Positions 8,732-17,927 of a stretch of DNA of 31,526 nucleotides are shown here, in pieces. Location of the stretch: NCBI GenBank assembly GCA_966211525.1, contig CBIHOZ010000075.1:1-31526 (forward strand), given 5' to 3'. The notes under the pieces are model-generated. The model was not told the origin of the DNA. It saw only the letters and a list, made by a program, of their open reading frames with translations, and searched no databases. Both the position numbers and the translations under genes were made by a program. Origin of the DNA: Ohtaekwangia sp966211525. Its GTDB lineage: Bacteria; Bacteroidota; Bacteroidia; Cytophagales; Cyclobacteriaceae. How positions within the stretch are numbered: the first letter of the stretch is position 1; every line of letters begins with the position of its first letter.

Positions 8732-11614
8732 TTATTTGCGTTTCATGGGCCGCAGTTTCAATGGCAAACGCATTGACGCACGCTGTGCTGCACCACCTGT
8801 AGAGCTTTCAACTGCTATACCGCCAACGAAACCGGTTACACCGTCCACCTTGATATTGGAATATACGGTTTGCACGGATGATGCAGGGTCAGTACCCGGA
8901 ATCACTGCAAAATTGTATTGAGCACGGTATATATTTCCAAACTGAGGATCTGCTTCATTAACCTGCATCCAGTATATATACTTCTCCTGTGTGTCCAGCG
9001 ATATACCCGTAACCTGCGGCCAGCCTAATACTTTCAGTACAGTAAGCGAACCACTGCCGTCCAGGTTACCACTGAGGATCCTGTATTCCCACGCTGACGC
9101 TTCTATATCCTCGATAAATACTTTTCCGGCTGCCACATCGATCTTTACATCCTGCACCACTCCCAGCCCGTCTGTAGCATCAAACAATACCTGTGGTGTT
9201 CCGGAGCCATCGGCATTGGCGCGCAATATGCGATGTCCCTGTGTATAGTTCTGATCGGCTATATATAGTTTATTATCGTCCGGCACATAGGTAACACCCA
9301 GCGCAACCTCCAGTCCGTCTCCGGCATCGTATAGTAATTCCGGAGTTCCGAAACCATTGGTATCGCCCCGGTATATATTCCCGGTGCCGGAGCCTGACCA
9401 GTATAACTTTTGATTGACGGCATCAAGACTCAGGTCACCGATGTAGGTGCCGCCCGCTTCATTCAGGTCGTACAGCTCAACTTTGCCGGTATTGTTCAGA
9501 TTACTCCGTATGATCGCTCCATTCTCTTCCAGGTATACTTTACTACCGACAAGATCAACCAGCATACTGCCTACAATAGGAGCATTAACACTTTTATATA
9601 CCGTTTGTGTCGATGGCGGATCAAATATTGCTTTCTTAATGAGAAGAGCCTGTGAGGTAACAATATCATCTGCCGCAATATAGTATACATTCTTAACCAC
9701 AGCCGGTTTCGGTTTTACCTGGAAGGATACCGGTGCCGAAGCAGTTCCAAAAGCGGTAAGTGTAACACTATAAGTGCCGGGTGCAAGATCGGGTACATAT
9801 ACCAATACTTTATCCGGGGAGGCATCGCCTGCATTTACAAATGCTGCAACGGTGTTGCCAAACTTCACCTGATTATTACTCTCTATAAGATCAAAGTCAA
9901 CGCCCGTTATTGTTAAAACAGAACCCGGTATACCTTGTGCCGGATCGAGTAAAGTAATAACAGGTTGTCCTTCTACTTTAACAGTCTTATCCTTGTTGGA
10001 GCTTTCACCATCCTGCTCCACATAGATTGTCCAATCGCCAGGACTTATATCATTAGGTACTTGGACGATAAGTTGGTTCTCCGAAGCGCTGAGGGGTGTA
10101 TAGTTGAATGTACCCACGCCCGCAAAACCAATATTGATCTCTTCTTTTACTGTCTTAAAATTTGCTCCGTTTATAGTTAGTGTAGCACCGCGTTTAACGG
10201 AAAGCGGACTAAGTGATAGAACTACCGGCACTGGCTTTTCTGAAATTGTATAGTCAGGACTTGTTCCGGTCTTCCCTTCTTTTGTCACGGTTATAGGCCC
10301 CGACACAGCTCCCTGCGGAACGCGTACGATCAACTCTTTCGCGGAAGCAGATTGTACAGTAGCCACTGCGTTGCCTGCAAACTTCACTTCGTTTTGCGAT
10401 GCCGTTGTACTGAAGTTTTCACCTTTCAAAACTACAATACTGTTTACCGGTCCGTGGTCCGGCTGAAGCTCGGCAATAACCGGTGTGCCTTCGGCCGCAA
10501 GGGTAAAGGATGGGCCGGTAGCAAGTCTGCCATTAACGGTAACCGTTACCGGTCCTGACGAAATAGTAGCCGGTAACTTCACCTGCAGTGAAGTCTCGGA
10601 AGCACTTATTACCGGTACTACTGTGCCGTTGAATTTCACTTCGTTCTCTTCGGCCTCCGCACTGAAATTATAGCCTGTAATTTTTATAACCGAACCGGCA
10701 AGACCGGATCGCGGAGATATATCTTTAATAAGCGGATATACTTTAAATATAGCGGGGAATGTTATTTCAACATTGTTATAAGCAAACTTCACAGCACCAT
10801 CGGTTGCTCCCGGTGGAACAATAACGCGAAGGTGGCGTGGCGTGCTCTCCTCTTCTATTGAATTGACGATTGCATTGTTACCGGTAAAGATGATCGTTGC
10901 TGTTTCACTCGTGCTCAGTCCTTTTCCTTTTATAGAAATGGTGTCGCCTACAACACCCTGCAACGGTTCGATCGATGCGATCTCTCCCGGATTTAATGTA
11001 AAGGGTACTCCCGCATAACCGAGCACACGTATCGTACCGGTGCGGGCGGATGATGGAACAATTGCTCTTAATTCAGTAGCCGATGCACTGATAACAGTAG
11101 CCGTTAGATTATCCGTTGCCGGATTGAATTTCACTGCGTTGTGTTCACGTTCACTGCGAAAATTTTTACCTTTTATAGTAACCGTATCGCCGATCCACGC
11201 GTGATCCGGAGTGACAGAGGTTATCTCCGGGGCATGAATTGTAACGGGTGGGCTATCCGCAGTTTCTTCATCCAGTATGTTGATATGTATACTTCCGGAT
11301 GCCGCTCCTTCAGGCACACGTACATAAAGCCGGCTGGTGTTAGATGTACTCAAGGGAGCAACGGGAGCACTTACTCCCTGGAACGATATTTCATTATACT
11401 CATACCCGGGACTAAATCCCTCTCCTACTATTGTAATGGTGTCACCGATAATTGCTTCCGATGGTTCGATTGCATGTACTTTCAGCGGCACGAACTCATC
11501 TTTCTCCTGACAGGAAATAACAACATAAAGCAATACTATATATACCAGGCAGCCCAATGCCATGCGAGTTGGTAATTTCAAAAAAGACGGGTAAAGATTT
11601 TTTCGAAGCATCAT
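8732..11614 (-). CDS. Surface lipoprotein, seven IPT/TIG domains plus YWTD-like propeller
   Basis: A 960-aa protein. It has a lipoprotein signal peptide with lipobox VISC and lipidated C35; the following QEKDE resembles the acidic lipoprotein export signal described for Bacteroidota surface lipoproteins. Residues about 42-625 hold seven IPT/TIG Ig-like domains of about 83 residues, each starting with a variant of P-x-I-x-x-(I/L)-x-P and containing G-D-x-(I/V)-x-I-x-G-x-(N/G)-F. Residues about 635-940 form a beta-propeller with YWTD/NHL-like repeats such as KLYWSGSGTGNIYRGDTNG and KLYIADQNYTQGHRILRANADG. No catalytic residues are evident. Binding of glycan or protein at the cell surface is the most likely role. 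A terminator precedes it, so it may have its own promoter, although it follows the sigma/FecR/receptor genes on the same strand. The first of two tandem ATGs is used. Confidence 0.87.
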   Translation of the reverse strand: MMLRKNLYPSFLKLPTRMALGCLVYIVLLYVVISCQEKDEFVPLKVHAIEPSEAIIGDTITIVGEGFSPGYEYNEISFQGVSAPVAPLSTSNTSRLYVRVPEGAASGSIHINILDEETADSPPVTIHAPEITSVTPDHAWIGDTVTIKGKNFRSEREHNAVKFNPATDNLTATVISASATELRAIVPSSARTGTIRVLGYAGVPFTLNPGEIASIEPLQGVVGDTISIKGKGLSTSETATIIFTGNNAIVNSIEEESTPRHLRVIVPPGATDGAVKFAYNNVEITFPAIFKVYPLIKDISPRSGLAGSVIKITGYNFSAEAEENEVKFNGTVVPVISASETSLQVKLPATISSGPVTVTVNGRLATGPSFTLAAEGTPVIAELQPDHGPVNSIVVLKGENFSTTASQNEVKFAGNAVATVQSASAKELIVRVPQGAVSGPITVTKEGKTGTSPDYTISEKPVPVVLSLSPLSVKRGATLTINGANFKTVKEEINIGFAGVGTFNYTPLSASENQLIVQVPNDISPGDWTIYVEQDGESSNKDKTVKVEGQPVITLLDPAQGIPGSVLTITGVDFDLIESNNQVKFGNTVAAFVNAGDASPDKVLVYVPDLAPGTYSVTLTAFGTASAPVSFQVKPKPAVVKNVYYIAADDIVTSQALLIKKAIFDPPSTQTVYKSVNAPIVGSMLVDLVGSKVYLEENGAIIRSNLNNTGKVELYDLNEAGGTYIGDLSLDAVNQKLYWSGSGTGNIYRGDTNGFGTPELLYDAGDGLEVALGVTYVPDDNKLYIADQNYTQGHRILRANADGSGTPQVLFDATDGLGVVQDVKIDVAAGKVFIEDIEASAWEYRILSGNLDGSGSLTVLKVLGWPQVTGISLDTQEKYIYWMQVNEADPQFGNIYRAQYNFAVIPGTDPASSVQTVYSNIKVDGVTGFVGGIAVESSTGGAAQRASMRLPLKLRPMKRK

Positions 11615-11631
11615 GGGGTTAAAATGTTTTT

Positions 11632-11667
11632 AGAAAACAACCTCCCGCCTTACGGGGCCGGAAGTTG
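11632..11667 (-). terminator. Probable intrinsic terminator after the beta-helix gene
   Basis: On the minus strand CAACTTCC (11660-11667) pairs with GGAGGTTG (11638-11645), including one G-U pair, and an inner GCC/GGC extends the stem. TTTTCT follows at 11632-11637. It lies between the beta-helix lipoprotein stop and the IPT lipoprotein start and would split the locus into two transcripts, or reduce read-through. Confidence 0.55.
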
Positions 11668-11708
11668 AAAGAATGTCAGTCCAGTTATACTATATATATA
11701 CCTATAGC

Positions 11709-13247
11709 CTAGTTAGGATAAGGAGCATTCTGAGGATCGTAGTTCACCCATGATCCGCCAAAGTCCCATCCGTTGTCATCTGCGAAACGGCGAGCACCAC
11801 GGAAATACGTGGTTGTTTGTGACGCGCTGGTTGTGTTCGCTGTAAAGAAAGCGTCTAAAGCATTTGCGTTTGTACCATTTGTCTGGATAGCTACTGTAGC
11901 CGTAGAAGGTCTTACACTCGGGTTGGTCAATGTCCACGCTGCTGTGCTCAGTCCGCTGTTGGTTACCATACTTCCGGCACCGCCCGTTGTACATGCTGTT
12001 GCATCAGCGCAGATGTTTGTAGCGCTGATCGTCCATACATTGTTAGCAGCAGCAGGCTCGATAAAGCAAACGGAAGCAGGAACCAATGCATTGGCAGACT
12101 TAACAGCTGTGTTGTGAGACAGTGCAACACCGCCTGAAGCAGCTGATACAATTGAGCTTGGCTCAGCATATACCTGTGCGTTTCTCCAGCCGGTAATGAT
12201 CGTGTTATATACATCTATACCGGTGTTGCGTCTCAGGTGTAAACCATCGAGGAAACGAGGATTTGGTGAAGGATTGTCTACAACGACACGGGCACACGCA
12301 GGATCGTAAGGACCAACCAATGTAAAGTTGCTGAAGCGTGCTGTTGTACGGGTAGCGTTCACACCATCAGCATCTGTATCCGACTCAAAACCGTTAGAAG
12401 CAGAGTTGTCGTTGATGGCAGGATCGCGAACCGCGATACCGAACTGAACTTTACCAGAATATCCGAAGTCAGTATCGAAGTCATCATCCTGGTTACGATA
12501 AGAGATCAGGTACTTGGCATTTACACATCCGCCGAACCACTCGAACGCATCATCACCTCCGAATGAAACCTGAACGTGGTCGATTGTTGTTCCGCTACCA
12601 ACACTATATAGAGTCAAACCATTCTTCTCGCTGTTCGGTACAGTTGCCTGAGGAATTCCACCGTACTCGATACGAACATAACGAAGTACACCTGAATTGT
12701 CTGCACAGTTTGTACCACCGTACTGAGGCGCTGTTACGCAGGAAGGATATCCTTCAGCATTAACATTCGCTCCCTGGTTGTTTGGAGCAGCACCCAATAT
12801 ATTTACGCCTCCCCAGTCTTTGGAAGCGCGTGATCCCGCAGGTTGATTAGAAGTAAATACAATAGGACTGGTAGATGTACCGTTGGCAATGATTCTTGCA
12901 CCGCGTAAGATCGTGAGCGTTCCGCGTGAAGCTTTATCACCACGGATAACAGTACCCGCCTGAATAGTAAGTGTTACTCCGCTGGCAACGCGCACATCTC
13001 CGTATAAGATATAGGGATTGCCTGATGGTGACCAGGTAGTATTTGTTGTGATGGTAGTAATGGTACACTCTGTAGCCGTTGACGGACCAACCGGAGTAGC
13101 GAGCAAACTAACATCAGCACTTCTCAGTGATCCATCCTTCAGATTTGAATCATCCGTTGCGAGTTGATCGGAACATGCGTAAAGCATACCGGCAAACGCG
13201 GCCCCTGCAATGACGCGCGCTGCTAAAACTTTAAGGTTGTTTTTCAT
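11709..13247 (-). CDS. Beta-helix surface lipoprotein next to the TonB receptor
   Basis: A 512-aa protein with lipobox LYAC and lipidated C25. From about residue 70 it shows right-handed beta-helix-like periodicity rich in G, N, T and V: GVTLTIQAGTVIRGD, then GTLTILRGARIIANGT, PIVFTS, RYVRIEYGG, GTTIDHVQVSFGGDDAFEWFGG. It also has an acidic stretch NQDDDFDTDFGYSG and a C-terminal RFADDNGWDFGGSWVNYDP. Several cysteines (for example in CVTAPQYGGTNCADN and ICADATACTT) could form disulphides. Lipoproteins of this type sit beside TonB-dependent receptors in many Bacteroidota; the ligand is unknown. It lies 169 bp below the receptor, on the same strand. The acidic patches suggest cation binding, but this is speculative. 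The start context CACAATGAAAAAC is shared with the LRR gene. Confidence 0.78.
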   Translation of the reverse strand: MKNNLKVLAARVIAGAAFAGMLYACSDQLATDDSNLKDGSLRSADVSLLATPVGPSTATECTITTITTNTTWSPSGNPYILYGDVRVASGVTLTIQAGTVIRGDKASRGTLTILRGARIIANGTSTSPIVFTSNQPAGSRASKDWGGVNILGAAPNNQGANVNAEGYPSCVTAPQYGGTNCADNSGVLRYVRIEYGGIPQATVPNSEKNGLTLYSVGSGTTIDHVQVSFGGDDAFEWFGGCVNAKYLISYRNQDDDFDTDFGYSGKVQFGIAVRDPAINDNSASNGFESDTDADGVNATRTTARFSNFTLVGPYDPACARVVVDNPSPNPRFLDGLHLRRNTGIDVYNTIITGWRNAQVYAEPSSIVSAASGGVALSHNTAVKSANALVPASVCFIEPAAANNVWTISATNICADATACTTGGAGSMVTNSGLSTAAWTLTNPSVRPSTATVAIQTNGTNANALDAFFTANTTSASQTTTYFRGARRFADDNGWDFGGSWVNYDPQNAPYPN

Positions 13248-13275
13248 TGTGAGTTGATTTACTTTTAATAATTAT

Positions 13276-13305
13276 TTAAAACTGGACTGCATTCCGGTTT
13301 TTCAT
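13276..13305 (-). other. Possible leader mini-ORF upstream of the beta-helix gene
   Basis: A nine-codon frame, MKNRNAVQF then TAA, ends 28 bases before the lipoprotein ATG. Its start context CACAATGAAAAAC is the same as that of the lipoprotein gene itself (13247) and of the LRR gene (8687). It may be a regulatory leader, a copied start region or chance. No ribosome-stalling codon run is seen. Confidence 0.25.
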
Positions 13306-13311
13306 TGTGTG

Positions 13312-13343
13312 ATGGTCCCGACTGCATCGGGGCCATTTTTTTT
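13312..13343 (+). terminator. Hairpin plus T8 with plus-strand polarity
   Basis: ATGGTCCCGA (13312-13321) pairs with TCGGGGCCAT (13327-13336) around a 5-base loop, with one G-T wobble when read on the plus strand, and eight Ts follow at 13336-13343. This has the form of an intrinsic terminator, but for plus-strand transcription, while all genes here run on the minus strand. Read on the minus strand it has an A-C mismatch and no T-tract. Confidence 0.5.
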
Positions 13344-13416
13344 GCTTCCTACAGACGTTGGGTTGGGTTAACATTTGCGATCAGGTCTCCATATAGTGTC
13401 TGTTGGATTTTAGTTT

Positions 13417-16400
13417 TTAAAGCGTCAGGTTCAGGCCGAGCATGAAATAACTGCCCGGACGATACTGTTGAAACATCCAATCTTTATTGGGCAACTTCGT
13501 TCTGCGCTGATCGTCCCAATATTGATTGCGATCATAATCGCGGTATAGCTTGCGAGGTTGATTGAGCAGATCCTGAACGCCTGCTTTCAGTTCAAGATAT
13601 TTTGTAAGTCGCTGACGAACGACAAGGTCAACTACATGGCGTGGAAGTTCGTACGTCTCGGGGAAGAATGAAGTGCCCGCATAGACCAACCGTTGTCCTA
13701 ATACATTGTAGAGCGCAGATACTTTGGTACCCCAATCTTCCTGGTCAAAATATAGCCCTATATTTACTACATAGGATGCCGTACCTTCCAACGGACGCGT
13801 GCCTACCCGAAAGTCATCGAAGTCGTTGCCCTGATCGGGGAACAATCCATCTTTGAATTTTACTTCACTCTTCAGCAAGGCAAGATTCGCGATAGCGGAC
13901 AAACGTCTCTCTCCGTTTACCGGTATAAAGCCAAGATTTTTACGAACCTCTACCTCCACGCCATATACCCGCGCTTCCGGTGTATTGTCATAGCGGATAA
14001 TTTCGCGACTGCCTTCGTTGTAAGCGTATGGTTCTATAGCATTGTGAAGACGTTTGTAAAAAGCTCCGAGTGATACGAATTCGCTTTCTGACGGGTATAA
14101 CTCCCAGCGAAGATCGAAGTTATGAATCTGCGCGTCCTGCAGGGTATCATTCCCGACAGACATATTGTCCAATCGCGGATCAAGTACTGTAATCGGAATC
14201 AATTCACGGTAGTTCGGACGATTGAGTGTTTTACCGTAGGCAGCACGCAGTAACATCTTGTCTGAAAAACTCCACGTTACATTGACTGAAGGAAGCCAGT
14301 AGTCTATATAGCGATTGATAAGATCCGCCTTATAGCCTGCATTCTCAAGATACTCACTGGGCGGTATGCGTAAATGCAAGTCCTGTCCTTCATAGCGAAT
14401 TCCACCATAGAGCTGTAGTTTCTTTTGAATGAGCGGTATATTTACCGATGCATAGCCGGCATATATCCTGCCTTCGACATTGAATACGCCCGAGAGATAT
14501 TCGTTATCGAATATATAGGCACCTGTGCCATCGGCCTTGAATGCTTCGGGTCTGAATATTTTTTCAGCCTCATATTCATTTACTCTCGCCCCTTCGTAAA
14601 AGAAGTCAAGTCCATTGATGGCGATAAGACGCGCATCTATATCTTTCTCTTTATTTTCGTTGAAGAAACCTGTTCTGAAAAATAAACCGGATTCATACTT
14701 CTTCTCATAGTCTAACACGAACGTTGTGTTGGTTTCTTTGCCGTTGGAGTAAAACAAGGAGTTTACCGTTGTAAATGGATTGGACGCGGTGCCTGCTAAA
14801 TACCGTTTTGCTTCCGGGTTCTGATTGTCTTGCGAACTGGCCGGCAACAACAATAACGATCGCTGAGCCGGCACGTCATCATTGGCAAAACTATAGCTGC
14901 CAGACCAAAGTATCTTATGAGAATTATCAGTGCCGAGGGTATGGCTTCCTGCCAGTTGTGTAGCCAGTATCTCGCGACTTCTATAGGTATAGGTAAGCTT
15001 GCGCAGATATGAATTGTAGTCGCTTGCTAAATCGATACCATCGCGCACAATGGTTTCATCTATTCCCAACCGGTTATATATACCCTTTAATTCAAAGCTA
15101 TGGCGCGGGTTTACGATAAGACTCAGGTTCTGCAGCAGACCCCAGCGTGCAGTTACCTGGCTGATGGTGTCACTGTATGATTCTATATCCCGTTGTCGTC
15201 CGTCACTGCCGGCAATACGCTGCGGCTTAAAGTCCTGCCGCACAATTTGTGTAGCTTGTGTTGTGTTGATGGACGTGAGGTTGCTAAGGCGTACGCCACC
15301 AAGTCTCCATGCATTATAATAATTAATGCCGGCACGATAATCCATACCGGCATTCGCCTTTTGTAAATTCCATTTTTGATATAGTTGCTTTGCCCAATTT
15401 GCATTGGCAGCAAGTTCATCAGCGGTATACCCGGAAATATCTCGTGTAGTTGCTGGCGACCCCAATCCTCCTGCGGGTATAGCTGCCGTTGCAGGAAAAT
15501 CTTTCGGAAGTGCGCGCGAGCCATCATCTTTCCCAAGCCAGTCCTTCCCTCCGCCATCATACGTATAGTACTTTTCAAAGTGAGAATCCGGTCTGTACCA
15601 TGCCGAAGCATTTACTTCAAGCTGGCGTGCTATCGATGTATTTTTCGTTTCGATCTTTATAACACCACCGGCAAAATCGGCTAGTAACTCGGGCCCGGGA
15701 CTTCGGTATACCGTCATCTTGTCGATCATGTTACTGGGAAGCATATCATAAGAGAATGCTCTACGGTCGGCTTCCGAGCTTGGCGCGATCATACCGTTGA
15801 GGAACGTCAGGTTGTAGCGCTCCTGCATGCCGCGTATACTCACAAAATTATTCAGTACGGTAACACCGGGTAAGCGTCTCGCCACATCAGCAGCATCCTG
15901 GTCTACACTGCGAGAAATCTGCTGTGCCGATATACCGGTAATAATCAATGACGAACTGCGAATGGAATTCAGCAATGAAACTTCATTGGTCTCCACAACA
16001 TTTCCGGAGAGGGCCTTGTCGCCAATAATAACAATATCCTGAAGCTGTGTACTTGACGGTTTCAATTTGTAATCTAATGTAGTTGTCTCCCCTGCTGTAA
16101 TCTTTATATCTCTTGCTATAGTACTCTCATAGCCGAGGTAAGAAAAAGCAAGCTGGTATATACCTGCCGGAACTTCTTTAATACTAAAATTTCCTTCAGC
16201 ATCCGTAGAGGCTCCCCAAGATGTACCCACAATTAATACACTGGCTCCGATGAGCATCTCGCCAGACTCTGCATCCGCAATGGTACCCTTGATCGAGCCG
16301 GTAGTCTTTACAGTCTTTACAACGGGCGGTTTTGTATAAATAACAAAGTTGGATTTATACTCCTTGTAACTAAGGTTTGTTTTCTGGAGAATGAGATTCA

Positions 16401-16671
16401 AGGCATCTGCTACGGTTACGTCTTTTACATCGCACGTAACGCGTTTATCTCCGGGAAGATCGTTGTTGTTGTATGTGATGCCGATACCACTGCGTTCGCG
16501 CACTACCTCGAGTGCCTGCTCAATGGAAGCATTTTGAAGTGACAGGGAAATCCGTATCTGTCCGAATACAATGGAATTTGAAAAAGCCTGGCTGACGACA
16601 AAACCAGTACATAATAAGACTATAATGAAGCTCCTGAAAGAAACAGGTGTTTCACGTAAAAGTTTTTGCAT
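13417..16671 (-). CDS. TonB-dependent outer-membrane receptor with STN signalling domain
   Basis: A 1084-aa protein. Residues 1-37 are the signal region. Residues about 38-115 are the secretin/TonB N-terminal (STN) domain (ISLSLQNASIEQALEVVRERSG), which contacts FecR in signalling receptors. Residues about 125-210 are a carboxypeptidase-regulatory-like domain (GTIADAESGEMLIGASV, then DAEGNFSIKEVPAG). Residues about 230-345 are the plug (ADVARRLPGVTVLNNFVSIRGM, then GGVIKIETKN). The rest is a large beta-barrel ending in an outer-membrane strand SYFMLGLNLTL. It should import a ligand with TonB energy and also report it through FecR and the ECF sigma factor encoded just upstream. A SusD gene is absent, and a beta-helix lipoprotein follows instead, so a standard Sus glycan system is not supported. 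The ATG gives a good signal peptide. Confidence 0.93.
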   Translation of the reverse strand: MQKLLRETPVSFRSFIIVLLCTGFVVSQAFSNSIVFGQIRISLSLQNASIEQALEVVRERSGIGITYNNNDLPGDKRVTCDVKDVTVADALNLILQKTNLSYKEYKSNFVIYTKPPVVKTVKTTGSIKGTIADAESGEMLIGASVLIVGTSWGASTDAEGNFSIKEVPAGIYQLAFSYLGYESTIARDIKITAGETTTLDYKLKPSSTQLQDIVIIGDKALSGNVVETNEVSLLNSIRSSSLIITGISAQQISRSVDQDAADVARRLPGVTVLNNFVSIRGMQERYNLTFLNGMIAPSSEADRRAFSYDMLPSNMIDKMTVYRSPGPELLADFAGGVIKIETKNTSIARQLEVNASAWYRPDSHFEKYYTYDGGGKDWLGKDDGSRALPKDFPATAAIPAGGLGSPATTRDISGYTADELAANANWAKQLYQKWNLQKANAGMDYRAGINYYNAWRLGGVRLSNLTSINTTQATQIVRQDFKPQRIAGSDGRQRDIESYSDTISQVTARWGLLQNLSLIVNPRHSFELKGIYNRLGIDETIVRDGIDLASDYNSYLRKLTYTYRSREILATQLAGSHTLGTDNSHKILWSGSYSFANDDVPAQRSLLLLPASSQDNQNPEAKRYLAGTASNPFTTVNSLFYSNGKETNTTFVLDYEKKYESGLFFRTGFFNENKEKDIDARLIAINGLDFFYEGARVNEYEAEKIFRPEAFKADGTGAYIFDNEYLSGVFNVEGRIYAGYASVNIPLIQKKLQLYGGIRYEGQDLHLRIPPSEYLENAGYKADLINRYIDYWLPSVNVTWSFSDKMLLRAAYGKTLNRPNYRELIPITVLDPRLDNMSVGNDTLQDAQIHNFDLRWELYPSESEFVSLGAFYKRLHNAIEPYAYNEGSREIIRYDNTPEARVYGVEVEVRKNLGFIPVNGERRLSAIANLALLKSEVKFKDGLFPDQGNDFDDFRVGTRPLEGTASYVVNIGLYFDQEDWGTKVSALYNVLGQRLVYAGTSFFPETYELPRHVVDLVVRQRLTKYLELKAGVQDLLNQPRKLYRDYDRNQYWDDQRRTKLPNKDWMFQQYRPGSYFMLGLNLTL

Positions 16672-16743
16672 ACTTTTGACTTGCGTTTGGGTTTAAATCT
16701 TAATCGGTACTCCTGAAAGCATGAGTCTTTACGGACTCATTCA

Positions 16744-16788
16744 AGAACGGGGGTGTTGGTCCACCTCCGTTCTCTTTTACTTTTCTCC
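16744..16788 (+). terminator. Second hairpin with plus-strand polarity, FecR-receptor gap
   Basis: AGAACGGGGGTG (16744-16755) pairs with CACCTCCGTTCT (16762-16773), with one G-T wobble on the plus strand. A pyrimidine-rich CTCTTTTACTTTTCT follows at 16774-16788. A smaller perfect hairpin, ATGAGTC / GACTCAT, lies just before it near 16722-16741. On the minus strand, the direction of the genes, the main stem carries an A-C mismatch and no T-tract follows. The role may be an antisense terminator or an mRNA structure between the FecR and receptor genes. Confidence 0.35.
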
Positions 16789-16833
16789 TATATAATATGT
16801 ACTATATATTTCTTACTGCATGATTATTCCGGT

Positions 16834-17862
16834 TTAGTGATTACATTTTCCTTCATATAGTTTTACGCTATTGGCCTCAATCGAATATTGAATATGATTT
16901 GTAATGCGCAGCATCTCCAGCACATCGTTCAGGGTTGTATTTTCACCAAAGTTTGCCGTAAAGCGACAGCTCTCACCGGTAGTCGGGTGTAGTTCGATCC
17001 TTACATTATACCAGCGCTCCAGTGTGTGGGCTATCTCCAGGAAAGAAGCATTTCGCAAAATGAGTTTGCCTTCCGTCCATGCTACCGAAGGCATAGCCGA
17101 TACATATTGTTTTTCAAATGCACCAGTGATCCGATCAAAATATACCTGTTCGTTCACGGTGAGCAACTGTTGTTGCTGTGGTGTACTGTCAATGGAATCT
17201 TTATAGAGCGACACAGCCACCTTACCGGTCAATACACTCACACGCATGGTCTGTTCGTTGGGGTACGCCTGTATATTAAAAGAAGTACCTAACACCTGCG
17301 TGCGCATGTGGCCGGTATGCACTATAAATGGTTTTTGTTCGTCTCTTACAACTTTAAAGAATGCCTCGCCCTGCAACGAGATATCGCGTTTTCCATTTCT
17401 GAATTTATCAGGATACGTTACTTTGCTGCCGGAATTGAGTACAATGTGCGAACCGTCTGGCAGGTTAAATTCCATACGTTGTCCAGCGTAAGTCTCCCGT
17501 GTAACATAGTGTACCGGGTCAATAATATTTAAAACGTGTTGCCAGTACGTTGTGACACCATATATACAGGCTGCCAGTAACAGGAAAGAAGCAGCCATAC
17601 GATATACAACCGGCCCGGATATATAGGGCTTGCGTTCCGGAATATTCAGCCGCGATTGCAGACGCTCATATGACATGGGGTATGATCTCTCTGCTACGTC
17701 ATCTTCACGTTCCCAGCTTTTCTCCAGTATAGTCTGCGCCACTACATCATCCGGAGCACTGTTCTGCAAATATACTATCACTGCTGCCCGCTCCTGCTCA
17801 CTGACTTCGTTGCGCAGAAACCTGGCAATGAGTTCTTCCGATATTGTATCTTTTTGCTCCAA
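16834..17862 (-). CDS. FecR-type anti-sigma factor
   Basis: A 342-aa inner-membrane protein. Residues about 5-80 are a cytoplasmic helical region that would bind the sigma factor. Residues about 85-107 are one transmembrane helix (VVYRMAASFLLLAACIYGV). Residues about 120-220 are the periplasmic FecR domain (RMEFNLPDGSHIVLNSGSKVTYP, GEAFFKVVRDEQKPFIVHTG, VLGTSFNIQAY). Residues about 262-338 are the C-terminal DUF4974 (STN-like) domain, which contacts the receptor. It holds the sigma factor inactive until the receptor signals. The only start codon at the expected place is TTG at 17860-17862; an in-frame TAA lies 18 bases upstream, and no ATG lies between. Gene order sigma, FecR, receptor is the standard arrangement; the gap to the sigma gene is 65 bp. 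Confidence 0.92.
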   Translation of the reverse strand: MEQKDTISEELIARFLRNEVSEQERAAVIVYLQNSAPDDVVAQTILEKSWEREDDVAERSYPMSYERLQSRLNIPERKPYISGPVVYRMAASFLLLAACIYGVTTYWQHVLNIIDPVHYVTRETYAGQRMEFNLPDGSHIVLNSGSKVTYPDKFRNGKRDISLQGEAFFKVVRDEQKPFIVHTGHMRTQVLGTSFNIQAYPNEQTMRVSVLTGKVAVSLYKDSIDSTPQQQQLLTVNEQVYFDRITGAFEKQYVSAMPSVAWTEGKLILRNASFLEIAHTLERWYNVRIELHPTTGESCRFTANFGENTTLNDVLEMLRITNHIQYSIEANSVKLYEGKCNH

Positions 17863-17927
17863 TGTGACTGACTTTACTTATAATACACAACACCAGAGCC
17901 AGAGGTCTATTCACAAGAATATTTTTT

